Assembly (NCBI GenBank): GCA_946406115.1
Contig: OX291543.1
Location: forward strand, 30,778,815 to 30,842,814
DNA length: 64,000 nucleotides
From: Apoda limacodes
Taxonomy: Eukaryota; Arthropoda; Insecta; Lepidoptera; Limacodidae
Direction: 5' to 3'
Part shown: in pieces, positions 1-10,394 of the stretch
How the letters are laid out: each line of letters starts with the position of its first letter
Position numbering within the stretch: the first letter of the stretch is position 1
Notes under the pieces: generated by a model
The model's database searches: none
Told to the model about the DNA's origin: nothing
Seen by the model: the letters and a program-made list of their open reading frames with translations, nothing else
Made by a program: the position numbers and the translations under genes

Positions 1-373
1 AAAAATTAGATTTTTGGCTTAAATCGCCGCCTAGAGAAAAATTATACGGCGAAATAGAGAAAAACGATGTCAGTAAGGAAATGTGTGTTTGACAGTGTTT
101 GTGTTCCTGATGTCAAATTTGGAAAAATAAAATAAGAGTCGAAGTGACATAGATTTGCATCGGTAGGTACATTTTACGTGAGTCATATTAAAGATTATTT
201 TTTTACTCAAAGTGATGTTTTAATTAGAAGCAAACTTGCAACAGTTCATTTTATAATGTAAAATGTCCTAAATTTAGTAAATAAAGTAGGTATAATATGT
301 TACAAGAGCCTTAGAGATTTATGAAAGAGAAAAAAATACTACAGTTGGCAACCCTGCGTTTCGACTCATCCGA
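1..373. other. AT-rich sequence, no gene seen
   Basis: No open frame with coding character and no repeat that I recognise. It ends at the target-site duplication of the hAT relic. Confidence 0.5.
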
Positions 374-1403
374 GATCGAGGCAGTGTTGCCACTTCAGTG
401 ATTTTGTCACTAGATTTGGTGAATTTTGGAGCTCTATAGCGATATTCTGAATAAAAAAAACACTTAAAGGATATTTGGTGACTTTTAGTGATATTTATTG
501 AATCTAATAGAATTTCAAAAAATTATTACTTGTTGAATATCTCGTCATAGATAGCAGCAAAGACTTAATAGAAGATGATAGCACTATTCTTTTTTCACCT
601 TAGCAAAACGAATTAAGACGTCTTTGTTTGTTTTCCCGATATAAACGTAACGTCACGTAACGTAACATACACATTTTGTTGTAATGAGTGTCGAATACTC
701 TTGCAGTTAGCTTGTTTGCTTTTAGTTAGTTGCTTAGCATCTTTATTCGTGAAAGGTATCGTATCGAAATGTTTCAAGGTGTGTTAGTTTGTGAAGAGTA
801 TTAGTAACCTATCACTATGGAAGTTCCACTAAAATAAACACTGCTTATTCATTTAAAAATATCGGAAAAAATGGGAAACTCAAGAAGAGTTTACAATGTG
901 GTTACGGCCTATAATAAAAAGCCTTCTGCAGTTTTTGTTTTTGTGAAATATTTGCGAGAATTGGTGACATAAAGAAACATAGAGAAACAAAAAAACATAA
1001 AGAAAAATATGACTTAATTTCTAAAAACCAACAAATTAAATTTTTGCCTTCATCTAAAGATAATAAAGGATCCTTTAAAGTTGAAGGAACGTTGGCCCTG
1101 TTTATTGCAGAACACCATAAAGTAAATTGACCACTTGACTGCAGCTTTAAAAAAATGTGTTACTGATTCGAAAAGTGTTATAGATACAAAAATGCACAGA
1201 ACGAAATGCACTGAAATTTCAAACAGAAGCTATTGGATTATTTTGGATCACTAAAATATAGTGCACTTTTAGTTGAATTAGAAAAGTTTATTATTTAGTG
1301 ATTTCTAGAGATTTTTTAGTAAGTAAATATTCCGAAATCTGGGGATTTTTAAAAACAAACCTAGTGATTTAATTTTCTGTAAAGTGGCAACACTGGATCG
1401 ATG
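374..1403 (+). mobile_element. Non-autonomous hAT DNA transposon relic
   Basis: Seen: the element runs from 382 to 1395. It opens with CAGTGTTGCCAC and closes with the inverted form GTGGCAACACTG. It is flanked by an 8-bp duplication, GATCGAGG (374-381) and GATCGATG (1396-1403), with one mismatch. An 8-bp duplication with CAG-type ends is the hAT signature. The interior around 960-1250 (+) still shows a broken reading frame resembling the N-terminal zinc-finger region of hAT transposases (a GDIKKHRETKKHKEKYD stretch, then FKVEGTLALFIAEHHK, then KMHRTKCTE). No catalytic domain remains, so it is a deletion derivative that would need a transposase in trans. Confidence 0.8.
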
Positions 1404-3378
1404 GAGGAAAGAACGAAGGATTCCCACACTCAATTTATACAACAAAAAGCGAGCGCTATACAATAAAATAAACAACAGAACAGGGGTTCAATTAACGATA
1501 ACGAATTACAAAGTTTCGCTATTGTGTTGTACTTGCAAATAAAATAAAATTTACATGTTATGTTAGTTTTCAAATAGATCTTCATTTTAGTGTTTTTTAG
1601 GAAAAAAACAGAATAATCGGTAAGTAAATAATAATGTACTTAAAATAAGAAGCCCTTGCTTTTAGTAACTCTGACCCTCCTGTTTACCCCTTATTAAATC
1701 CCTGATATTTTAATACTAGACAAACCACCAGTTGGGATGTAAAAGGGGGCGCTGTTTTCCCTTGCGCCCCCTTTTAGTTACTCTGACCAATAATCGATTG
1801 AAATTGTCGTTTTTGTGTTGAAATTATAGGTTTGAATACATTTTTCATTGGAAATTAAAATTATCTCTTCTTCCCCTTTCTCTCTTTTCCCTGATTCACC
1901 TTTCCACTCTCAAATCACTTATTCAGAAACCTTTCCGGCAGCCCTGGACACAAAAACTCGCCAAAGATTCAACCCTATGGGACAAATACAAACAAACAAG
2001 GCAACATGCATATCTATATAGCTATAGATGAAGATAATAAAGCATAAAAATATATTTAAACTTATTAATTAACTATTTTTTGGATTGATTTTATTTGCAG
2101 AATCGATCACTAATTTTTAACCTTTATGGTTAAGACAATCCCAACTAATACTCTATGGTTAAGATAATCTGAGGAAATTCTCTCTTCATGCTCATTGTCA
2201 TGCATCCATTTAGCTGACTGGAAATACCAAACTTGATAGACATTATATGAATAACAGCTGTTGCAGAGCTCATCCTATATTTCAAGAACTATAACTGGCC
2301 ATTACATTTAATTTTTTATGACCAAGTGGCATGCATTCTCTGTGATGTGTCAATCAGAATAAGTAAAAGGTGGCGCAATGGAAGAATGACATTACCTTTA
2401 CCTACTTGCCTTAGTGTATACCCAAATGAAGGCCTCTCATTGGAGGAGATGTAGGCCATAGTCACCATGTTTATCAACTATAGTTTGGTTGGTGTTTGTG
2501 TTATTGTCAGCTATTTGTCACTTTTATCTATTAGCTAATATTTGGCCCTTGTATAGGGTTGCCCAGTCCAAATTTAGGAAAGCTAGACTCTGCTTAATAT
2601 TTGGCTAGACATCATTAGCTTGGAATGGGCTTTAATGTGTGTTCTTAACTGCAATATAGTACACTTACATAAGTTGCATCGTCGGGACTGCTATACAGAT
2701 TTCATTAAAAGTGAACATACAAAGCTGGTCATGATAATCATACTTGCATGCTTACTTTTAGAACTGCAAATATTGGTAACTCATCCTGTAACTCATTTAA
2801 CACCATATCACATTTTCATGGAGAAAGTAAATGAATCGCACTTTGTGATCCTCTTATTAAATAAAGTAATTATAAACTCCAGTTTGTTGTTTTCATGGAG
2901 TACCTATAGACTACTAGGGATAGACAGGAACAAGGTAGTAATTACATCAAAACTTCTAGCAGAGGGCAACCTGCAATCATTTTTGATTTGTATTGCATAT
3001 TGATATCAGATACATATCTTCACAATTGAGTATTTTTTTATTTTTAATGCAAATTTGATAAAGCCTCCTCCATTATATTTTCAAAAAGATTATAGTCCAG
3101 TAAAGGCGGTCTGTATACATACTAACAATGAGTTGCTCTAACTCCACACAGGCTATTTTAGTAATTTGTTCAACCGAGAGGCTCACTATATCACTCTGTT
3201 CTTTGTTTTAATCTATTATTTACTAGATTTAAAGAGCCACCATGTATAGCATATTTCCTGCTAAACAAACTACTGATCTGTACCAACTTTAACTAGTGTT
3301 CTGTAATGCAAAGAACATCTATGTCACAGCAGTTCATGAATGACTTTATTTTCAAGCCTTTCCTTAACATACCTCGTA
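1404..3378. other. Intergenic, no gene supported
   Basis: AT-rich. A 17-bp phrase, ttttagtaactctgacc, occurs near 1659 and again with one change near 1773. Between them the segment 1738-1775 can fold as aaaagggggcgc paired with gcgccccctttt. An open frame at 2620-3003 has no recognisable domain and AT-driven composition, so I do not call it a gene. Confidence 0.45.
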
Positions 3379-3862
3379 TATGTTGTTACACTATATTTTA
3401 ACCATCTCCAAGATCAACCTCGGCATGGTCGTCAAATTATAGTAAGGCGGCCTCGGCACGTACTAACGGCCTCAGATGACTATCCAGATAGCGAGATTAT
3501 TCTCAACGACCTCCCCAAATAGGGCCTCCCTCCAAACACGACGCCGACGTCCCCGGGTTCGTCGGCGCCCTCAAGGATACACGAGGTATCACAGAGTGCC
3601 GGGCGCTTCTTGCCCACACTCAATCGCAACCGCACCCGCGTATCGGGGAACTCCCCTCCTGGCGGTGACTCACCTTCGGGTTCGAGACTCACGCCGGTTG
3701 AAGGGACGCCCTCGAGAGCGACAACCCAAGCCGAGACTCCCCCCGCGGGGAGCCCTTGAGCGTTGGGTGCTATATGGGCTGAGGCTCTTTCGGAGTCTCG
3801 CCCCAAAAATCCCGGTGAAGCAGTAATGGCTGCAACAGCCAACTGCACTGACAGTTCAGAAA
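3379..3862 (+). mobile_element. Jockey-like LINE, 5'-truncated 3' end (copy 1)
   Basis: A GC-rich island in AT-rich surroundings. It begins abruptly inside the C-terminal coding region of a Jockey-type ORF2 (arginine-rich IVRRPRHVLTASDD), continues through a GC-rich 3' tail and ends in a poly(A) run after an 'atggctgcaacagccaactgca' block at about 3826-3848. The same sequence in the same orientation lies at 54386-54961, which defines it as a family. The overlapping frames on both strands at 3476-3980 are by-products of the GC content. Confidence 0.7.
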
Positions 3863-5215
3863 AAAAAAATTTGATACAATTTTTTAATAATAGGCATAAT
3901 TTTTCATTCGTCCATAGACTACAGTGACGGCTTAACATCAGATCCCGTAACCCGTATCGGGCCGTCAGCTTCTTGGCCACATAATGTTAGAAGCGTTTAT
4001 AGGTTATGGCACTCGGCTCGTAAGCTTGTTTTCTATTTTATCACGTTCAGCAACCTTGCTTTCTTTTCTTATACTTCTTCGGTACTTTCTCCACCTGCTA
4101 TCGCATGAGCCATGCACGAGTATGGTTATGCGTGTTACTATTAGATTTTATTTTATTATACAAGGTGGACCAATAGTTCAGGCTCATCCGAGATCTGGGC
4201 ATTCTCAGCTACAAATCTAACCGAGAACTCTGTCTCGGTTCTCGGTTAAAAATTGCTGAGGTTCTCGGACGCAACTAAGACTGTTAGACGGTATGCGATT
4301 AAAATTTTACCGCGCACGTCCACGTTCGTCGCTCGGTGTCAGTGCGTGAGTGAGCTGTCTTGACTCAGGATACATTCAACTTATGCAGCTTATGATTTCA
4401 TAGAGTTGAAAGCTGAGCCAATGACCAGTGACGAAAACAGGGGCTTGATTCCGTTAAATGATTGCTAACAATTCTCGTTTGAAATCCATTGAAATAAGAG
4501 ATACATTGCGCATTTGAAATTACGTATAAAATTCATCGATTGTCGTGAAACCGCAATGTATATCTTTTTCTTTCAAATAAGGATAGCAATCGTTTTTACG
4601 GAATCAACCCGCAGTTCAAATACTGTGATCGAAATAGTGCTTTTCTTAGAAAGTCAAAACTGCAAAGAAATGCAAATATTTTTGAGTATTGGTATTCGTC
4701 ACCTTAAAAAGTAATTAGGACTGCGGCAAAAAAGCTCTAGCTTAGAAGCTAGAAGGTTGGAAATGCCGAAAAACTACTTTTTTCTGCTAAACACTATGTT
4801 GTTTGATTTTTATTTTATTTTTACCTGCTAAAAGAAATTCTTAATATCCTCTTTTTACAAAACACATTTCAAAAATGTTACAAATCAATTATTTAGAACT
4901 AGGTATAAGCTATTTTTAGAACTTTATCTGTATTGCATCTGGAATGTCTGTGAGTTGCAGATAGCGTTTCTGCTAAAAACGGACACTTTCAATGCAATCT
5001 GCAACTCACAGATATTTTCTAGAAGCGATGTCCTAAAACAATTTGTTTGTTTGTTTGTATGGGTTGATATGCTCCTTAATTATTTTTTTTTTTATTCAAT
5101 TATTTATTTTGAAATTGACTTTATAACTAAATATTCTGTGAATATTTTAAATATCTTCCTTATGCCGTTATCAATATGAAAAAAAAAAAATCACAGTTGT
5201 TGTATGGGAGCCCCC
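3863..5215. other. Intergenic, degenerate repeats
   Basis: No gene. The segment around 4215-4270 has repeated 'ctcggttctcgg' phrases, echoed near 5640-5675. These look like remnants of a dispersed element, but I cannot place its ends. Confidence 0.35.
4947..5012. repeat. Perfect 16-bp inverted repeat (hairpin)
   Basis: tctgtgagttgcagat at 4947-4962 is the exact reverse complement of the 16 bases at 4997-5012, with a 34-nt loop. No gene is adjacent. It could be the core of a small fold-back element. Confidence 0.6.
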
Positions 5216-5413
5216 TTGAATATTTATTGTATTCTGTTTTTTTTATATTTTCTGTTGTTATAGCGGCAACAGAAATACATCTGTGAAAATTTCAACTGTC
5301 TAACTATCAAGGTTCAGGAGATACAGCCTGGTGACAAACGGACGGACGGACGGACAGCGAAGCCTTAGTAATAGAGTTCTGCTAATTACCCTTCGGGTAC
5401 GGAACCCTAAAAA
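5216..5413 (+). repeat. Dispersed lepidopteran-type repeat ending in 'tacggaaccctaaaaac'
   Basis: The phrase 'caggagatacagcctggtgac' at about 5317, a short (gacg)n run, and the ending 'cgggtacggaaccctaaaaac' at 5395-5413 form a dispersed repeat common in moth and butterfly genomes. A related copy with the ending 'acagaaccctaaaaag' lies near 35200-35461. The class of element is uncertain. Confidence 0.5.
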
Positions 5414-6055
5414 CATTGTCAACAAAACCAAAGCAATAGACAACATGTGTATAAAAAAAACATATTTTGTGTAATGTTTCGGAAAAACACAAGCAGGAGA
5501 GACCCGACTTAACACTTTTTAAAAACAGTTTTTTATAAATAAGAATATCTTTTGGCGGCGCTAGTAAGGTAGGTACTGCGCCTTAATATAAATATGCAAA
5601 ATTAGTGCATTTTTCTCGTTTTTGTTACAATTTATCGGTCTCGGCCGAGAACAAAATAACTGTCTCGGTTGACCCTTAAAAGTCCTTTAACATTTCCTGC
5701 CTAGCAGAAGGTGAGTGCCCAAACGAATATATAGTCTGCTTGATGTGGATTGCTGTGTGTGGAGCAACCAATTGAGCTGGATTTTGGCCCAGAGATTGGT
5801 GAAAGGAAGGAGAAGGATATAGGTTACTTTTTTCATTAATTTAAAAGTTTTCACAGGAATAGCTATCAATGAATTCCACGCGGACAAACTAAAACAGCTT
5901 TTTTTATTTATAATTTTTTTAATATAATTAATAATGACCGACTGAAATTTTGGTTTCGGTTAGTTTCGGCCATGAAACCTAGTTTCGGTATTCGTGAAAT
6001 TGACGTGCGTCGTTCGGCTAACCTCGCGGTTAACTTGTCACCCCGTGCCACCGGC
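5414..6055. other. Intergenic, no gene supported
   Basis: AT-rich. Around 5940-5990 there are several 'tttcgg' phrases ('ggtttcggttagtttcggcc'), and at 6800-6855 comparable phrases on the same strand ('tttcggtttcgttttcggcc'). They may be the two edges of an old element, but I cannot align proper terminal repeats. Confidence 0.3.
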
Positions 6056-6120
6056 TCAGTTGAGTTCGCCGCCTTCGTTAATCGCATTGATTCGAGGTTG
6101 TGTTTTACATAAATAATTAG
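6056..6120 (+). promoter_or_regulatory. Possible start site and non-coding first exon of SMYD4-like gene A
   Basis: An arthropod initiator-like TCAGTT at 6056-6061 is followed by a GC-richer stretch that ends in a strong splice donor, attag|gtaagtatt, at 6120/6121. A matching acceptor (aataataacag) sits at 7824-7834, 20 nt before the ATG of gene A. I infer a 63-nt leader exon and a 1.7-kb 5' intron. No TATA box is visible. RNA evidence would be needed. Confidence 0.3.
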
Positions 6121-7834
6121 GTAAGTATTAATTTCGTTTTTATCCGTAGTTCTAATATTGTTAGTTCAGTGGCAATTATTAGGAATTGAACTTCGTTCTT
6201 TTGAGTTTTATTTTTAAGTCTCTTAACATAAAATAGATTATATTTGATTCAGATATAACTTGGATGTGTCGATTGTATTCTCAAGTATTCTGTAAACAGC
6301 CAATCAAATGTGAAATTTTTATTCGAATAGGTTTTTACCAACACTTTCAAATCGTCAAAGCTATTAAATACTATATTTTTTAATTTTTTTCTTTTTTGAT
6401 ATTGAAATAGTAAATAATTCCCACCAACTTCTGTGTTAAAATTCGCACACAGTACACGTTCAACAGTTGTGTCAAATAAAAAAAAAACACTTTCCTTGTC
6501 AAAAACATCATATCAAAATCAAATCATAAAAATTACCCATTACTTAAACGAACTATAGCCGCAGCTATAGCTTGCTGTAAAAATCCTACGCCGAAAACCA
6601 AATTTAGAGCGGACGGAGCCGCGGCCGAAAACTAGTCAAGAATAAATTAAAGTAAATATCATATATGTAATATATTTTATATATTCTTTAATTATTGTTT
6701 TTTTATCATTTAAAACCGTTAAACTATCTGTATGTATGTGCAAATAAATGTGTAAAAATTACTCTAGATTTCAGTATACAATAGAAATTTTAAATCCGTT
6801 TAAGTAAGTTTCGGTTTCGTTTTCGGCCGGAACAGAGGCCAAGGCCGAAATCTTGTTTGAACACAATAATTAATATCTTGCCATAGAAATCACACGCCGA
6901 TAACCGAATTAAGCCACGAGCAAAGGCTAGTATTTATTCTATTATTCTCGAAATACTTTATGTAATAGGTTCCCGTTGGAAATGATGAATTATTTTTAAT
7001 AATTCTATCTGAGTTTTAGTGTATGAAACTCATATCTAGGTCTGGTTTACATGCATTTAGTGAATAAGTAGATAAGTACATTTTAACTTAGTCTTAACTA
7101 AATAATGAGGACTTAAGCGTCCGCACGTTAATTTCGTTAGGATTTAGTAAACTGCATTAAAATAGACTTACTTGCAAATAAGTCGACCGAATACTTTTTA
7201 TTTTAGACTCCGCGACCTTTATTCCAATGTTTAGAACAGCCATATCTGCAACAATATTGTAATCGCTTGCTGCTTTGTTTGTTTATTGTGATAGTTACCA
7301 CTTTTAAAGTTCCACTATCATAATTGTCTTATTTTCTGTCCATTTCATCATTTTATAATAATTTATCAACAAATATTTACACGGAAAGCTAAAAGATATT
7401 AAATAATTTGCTTGGTTCCAAATGCCGGCGAAAAAAGTGCAAGAAAAAGACGCGCGAAAAAGGCCCGCGGGGACGCAATTACTTAACCGAAAAATTAGAA
7501 CAAATTCTAAACAATTTTCCTCAAAATCATTAATCGTTAACGTGCAACTTAAAATTAAATTTAGTGTTAACACGCGACAATTGACATAAAATTTAGTTAA
7601 TTACTTGGCTACTTATTACGTGTTAACAAGCCATTATTGACTACTTCCAGTTGACCTACTTATAATCCTGAAATTTGGTACGTAAGTAAATCTTACGACT
7701 GCTAAAAATCCGAGAACCATCTATTTCAAATGTAAAATGATTACTTTTTTCAAATAGTGTCCAAATCTCGAACATAACTTGTCCTTGTTTTATATAATAA
7801 TAATAATAATTGTTTTATATTTTAATAATAACAG
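6121..7834. other. Presumed 5' intron of gene A with repeat debris
   Basis: AT-rich, no coding frame. It contains Helitron-like 3'-end motifs: a 'cctacgccgaaaaccaaatt' phrase at about 6587 leading to 'aaaactagt' at 6628-6636, and 'cacgccgataaccgaattaa' at about 6892 leading to 'ggctagt' at 6925-6931. Confidence 0.35.
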
Positions 7835-7854
7835 GTAACCAGAAAAAATTCACC

Positions 7855-9210
7855 ATGTCTATCAGTTTTCAAGATATTTGTAATATATTAAGTGAAAATG
7901 GTTTAAGTAAAGACATATATAAAGCCATAAACGAGGATGACATGTCTGAAATATTGCTAAAATTTGTGGATGTCATCAAAAGCATTAGCTTTAACCCACT
8001 GAAACCTAAGGAATTTAAATGTGAAGACCAATCAAACTTATTACGCAAAACGGGAAACGAAGCATTTAAGAAAAAGAAGTACAATGATGCACTAAAACTA
8101 TACAACCAGGCACTATCAAAAAAACCAGTCTATTCCCGGGCGATGAAGCTTGCATATAGTAATAGATCAGCTCTTTTACATAAAACTGAACACTTTGACG
8201 CTGCTTTAAAAGATATAAAAAAGTGTTTTTCTTTGGGGTGTCCGGATGATATCGCAGATAAGTTACAGGAAAGAAAGCTGGATTGTCTTAATAGATTACA
8301 AGAAAAGAATACCGAAGTTGATGAGTTCGTTGATAACTTTTTTAGTTTTAATGTAGAATGCAATCCTGGGCGTAATCATTGAGGAGCAATTTCCTAAAGT
8401 AGTGTCAGTAGAAGATGTACTGCCTGGAACAGTTTTGGCAATAGAGCCATCTTTTGTGAGTGCAGTTAATTACAGGTATAATGATGTCTCATGTTACTAT
8501 TGTCAAAGGATGTCACTAAATTTGGAACCTTGTCATCGATGTACTTTTGCATTGTTTTGCAGCATGGAGTGTTATGACAAATGTTTTAAGGATTATCACT
8601 CCGTTGAGTGTGAATTGACTCCCCTATTTCAACAATTTTGCGAAAATGATAACCGTACTGTTTTCATGAAAATTGTCATTAAAATTAGAGGCCAATTTGA
8701 TTCATGGGAAGAGTTTATTCTGGCCACCAATGGTATTGGTATGAATAAAGCAAGATATTGTGAAAGAATAAAAAAATGTTCAATTAACGAAATATATGAT
8801 GGCAATAATAAGTATTCAGCATTATTATGGTACAAAGATACAACAAACATGTTCAATTGTGGCCTTATTTACCATTCAGCAATGTTTTTTGCACCTATAC
8901 TTAATTATTTAATAAGTAACTCTAATTTTTTTCCAAAAAAAGAGCCCCAGAGACTTCGTTCTATACGTGCTGTGTGCAGATTGCTTATGTATTTTACTGT
9001 GTCTAATCCTAATGTATTAGCAAAACAAGTTCCTGGAGATGATATACTGTTATTAAATAACCGATCTGGAGTTGTTACTGGTTATTACCCACTTGCATGT
9101 AAATTGACTAGCTCTTGCAAACCTAATGTTTGTTTAGTACTGCTCAATGGGAAGATTGCTATCGTCGCAACGAGCCCGATAAAAAAAGGAACTGAGTTGA
9201 CTTATTGCGG
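7855..9210 (+). pseudogene. SMYD4-like gene A, exon 1 (TPR-MYND-SET), frameshifted
   Basis: The family (SMYD4) comprises TPR-containing SET/MYND lysine methyltransferase-like proteins. ATG at 7855 aligns with the start of gene B. Seen in order: N-terminal helical segment, TPR region (about 8024-8320), SET N-part (about 8402-8460), MYND zinc finger (about 8490-8612, paired Cys, final His-Cys), and SET core ending in KKGTELTYC. Against gene B a block near 8363-8389 is 26 nt shorter, which brings a TGA at 8380-8382 and splits the frame. Restoring 26 nt to exons 1+2 gives a length divisible by three, so this is one disrupted gene rather than two. Downstream codons remain open, so the break is recent, or an assembly error. 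The NHSC signature reads TSSC. The exon ends TGCGG|gtaagt in phase 2. Confidence 0.8.
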
Positions 9211-9223
9211 GTAAGTTGGGTAA

Positions 9224-9888
9224 TCTTTATATATAAAAATAAGTGTCACGTTGTTTGTCCGTGATGGACTCTTAAACTACTGAACCGATTTAAATATGAT
9301 TTGTACACCGTGTGCAATTTGATCCAACTTGAAAGATAGTATAGCTAGATAGTATAGTTTATAGTCGCAATATTATTTTATTGCAAATTATCTCTCTATT
9401 ATCTGTTAGCTCCAAACGATTCTTCAATAGATGGCGCTATGTTAAAAATACAAACCTTTGATATAAGCTACAACTTAATAGCATAACCAACACGTCTTAT
9501 AAACGACAGCACCGAATTGGATAATTTAAGTTGTGTTTATTATTGTTAGGGCAAGGTTTATATGAAAAAAAGGTGGTTAAATGGGAATCGGACCCGCGCA
9601 CTACTGGTAAACCTATTGGTATGAAATTTGGGTACATGGTTGTGCACACCGCCGGGAAAGGTTTTTGAGAAATAAAAATTGGTCAAGCATACGCTAGGGT
9701 TTCAGAATTAGTACAACTCTTTCAAAATAGGTGGCGCGCCAGTTATTTTTAAAAAGAGAAACAACGTTCCCCGGGTCAGCTATCTGTTATTTGATCCAAC
9801 TTAAAAGATAGGATCGTATTTATTTCGATCTGTCAAGTGCGAGCCGGACTCGGGACGGCAGCGGAACAACGTTCGCCGGTACCGCTAG
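9224..9888 (+). mobile_element. Non-autonomous Helitron-like element in intron of gene A
   Basis: It begins TCTTTATATATAAAAATAAG after an A and ends CTAG before a T (9885-9888), the 5'-TC...CTRR-3' rule with insertion between A and T. The interior carries the dispersed phrases 'gtttgtccgtgatggactc' and 'ctactgaaccgattt', and an internal near-end 'ccccgggtcagctat' at about 9770. No Rep/helicase coding remains. It sits 13 bp inside the splice donor of gene A. Confidence 0.5.
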
Positions 9889-9954
9889 TTTTTTATAAAT
9901 ATTACTATACATACTTTATGTTTGTGACGTTATCTCAATACCACCGATAGGCAT

Positions 9955-10120
9955 GTGAGTCGAATCACTAAGAGACTCCAATCCGTAATCACCGCCCTAG
10001 GCGAATGGTTTCAGAAATGGAGAATCGAAGTGAATCCCGACAAAAGCTCTGCCGGTATCCTCACCGTAGGCTGCCCTCCGCGGCCATCTCCCCTCTCACT
10101 CTTCGGCCGTGCTGGACAAA
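9955..10120 (+). mobile_element. Jockey-like LINE reverse-transcriptase fragment
   Basis: A short open frame includes GEWFQKWRIEVNPDKSSA, the segment after the catalytic YADD box in Jockey-type reverse transcriptases. Both flanks are missing. It lies in the gene A intron. Confidence 0.55.
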
Positions 10121-10290
10121 CATTCGTGTTTGTCTTGAGTCTGGGCGTATTTCTGTATGATATGTTTATATTTATAAAATAAAAGTATACAAGTATTTGT
10201 ATCCGTTGTCTTTTTTTCATAATTCATACAAGCTTTGCTTAGTTTGTGACCAGATGGCGCTGAGTGATAGTCCAAAAATTATTATATTCT
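10121..10290 (+). repeat. Dispersed repeat with 'agctttgcttagtttg...agatggcgctg'
   Basis: The phrase 'gtgtttgtcttgagtctgggcg' near 10125-10147 and 'caagctttgcttagtttgtgaccagatggcgctg' at 10229-10262 are dispersed in moth genomes. The second phrase recurs in reverse orientation at 13129-13167 inside the same intron. Confidence 0.4.
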
Positions 10291-10394
10291 ATTTTCCTAG
10301 CCCTTATCCAGGATTTCCATTGTGGTTGGCTACCTATATAATTCAAGGAATGGCGACTACTATTGATTACCAGTCGACGCTTCAGGTCAAGACG

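Noticed and set aside
2620..3003. 127-codon frame
   Set aside because: AT-driven composition, no start context, no recognisable domain and no splice partners.
3476..3980. Overlapping 116- and 166-codon frames on opposite strands
   Set aside because: Both lie in the GC-rich 3' tail of a LINE that recurs at 54386-54961 with different frame breaks.
8402..9214. A separate MYND-SET gene starting at ATG 8402
   Set aside because: The Met lies inside the conserved SET N-part and aligns to the middle of protein B. It is the downstream half of frameshifted gene A.
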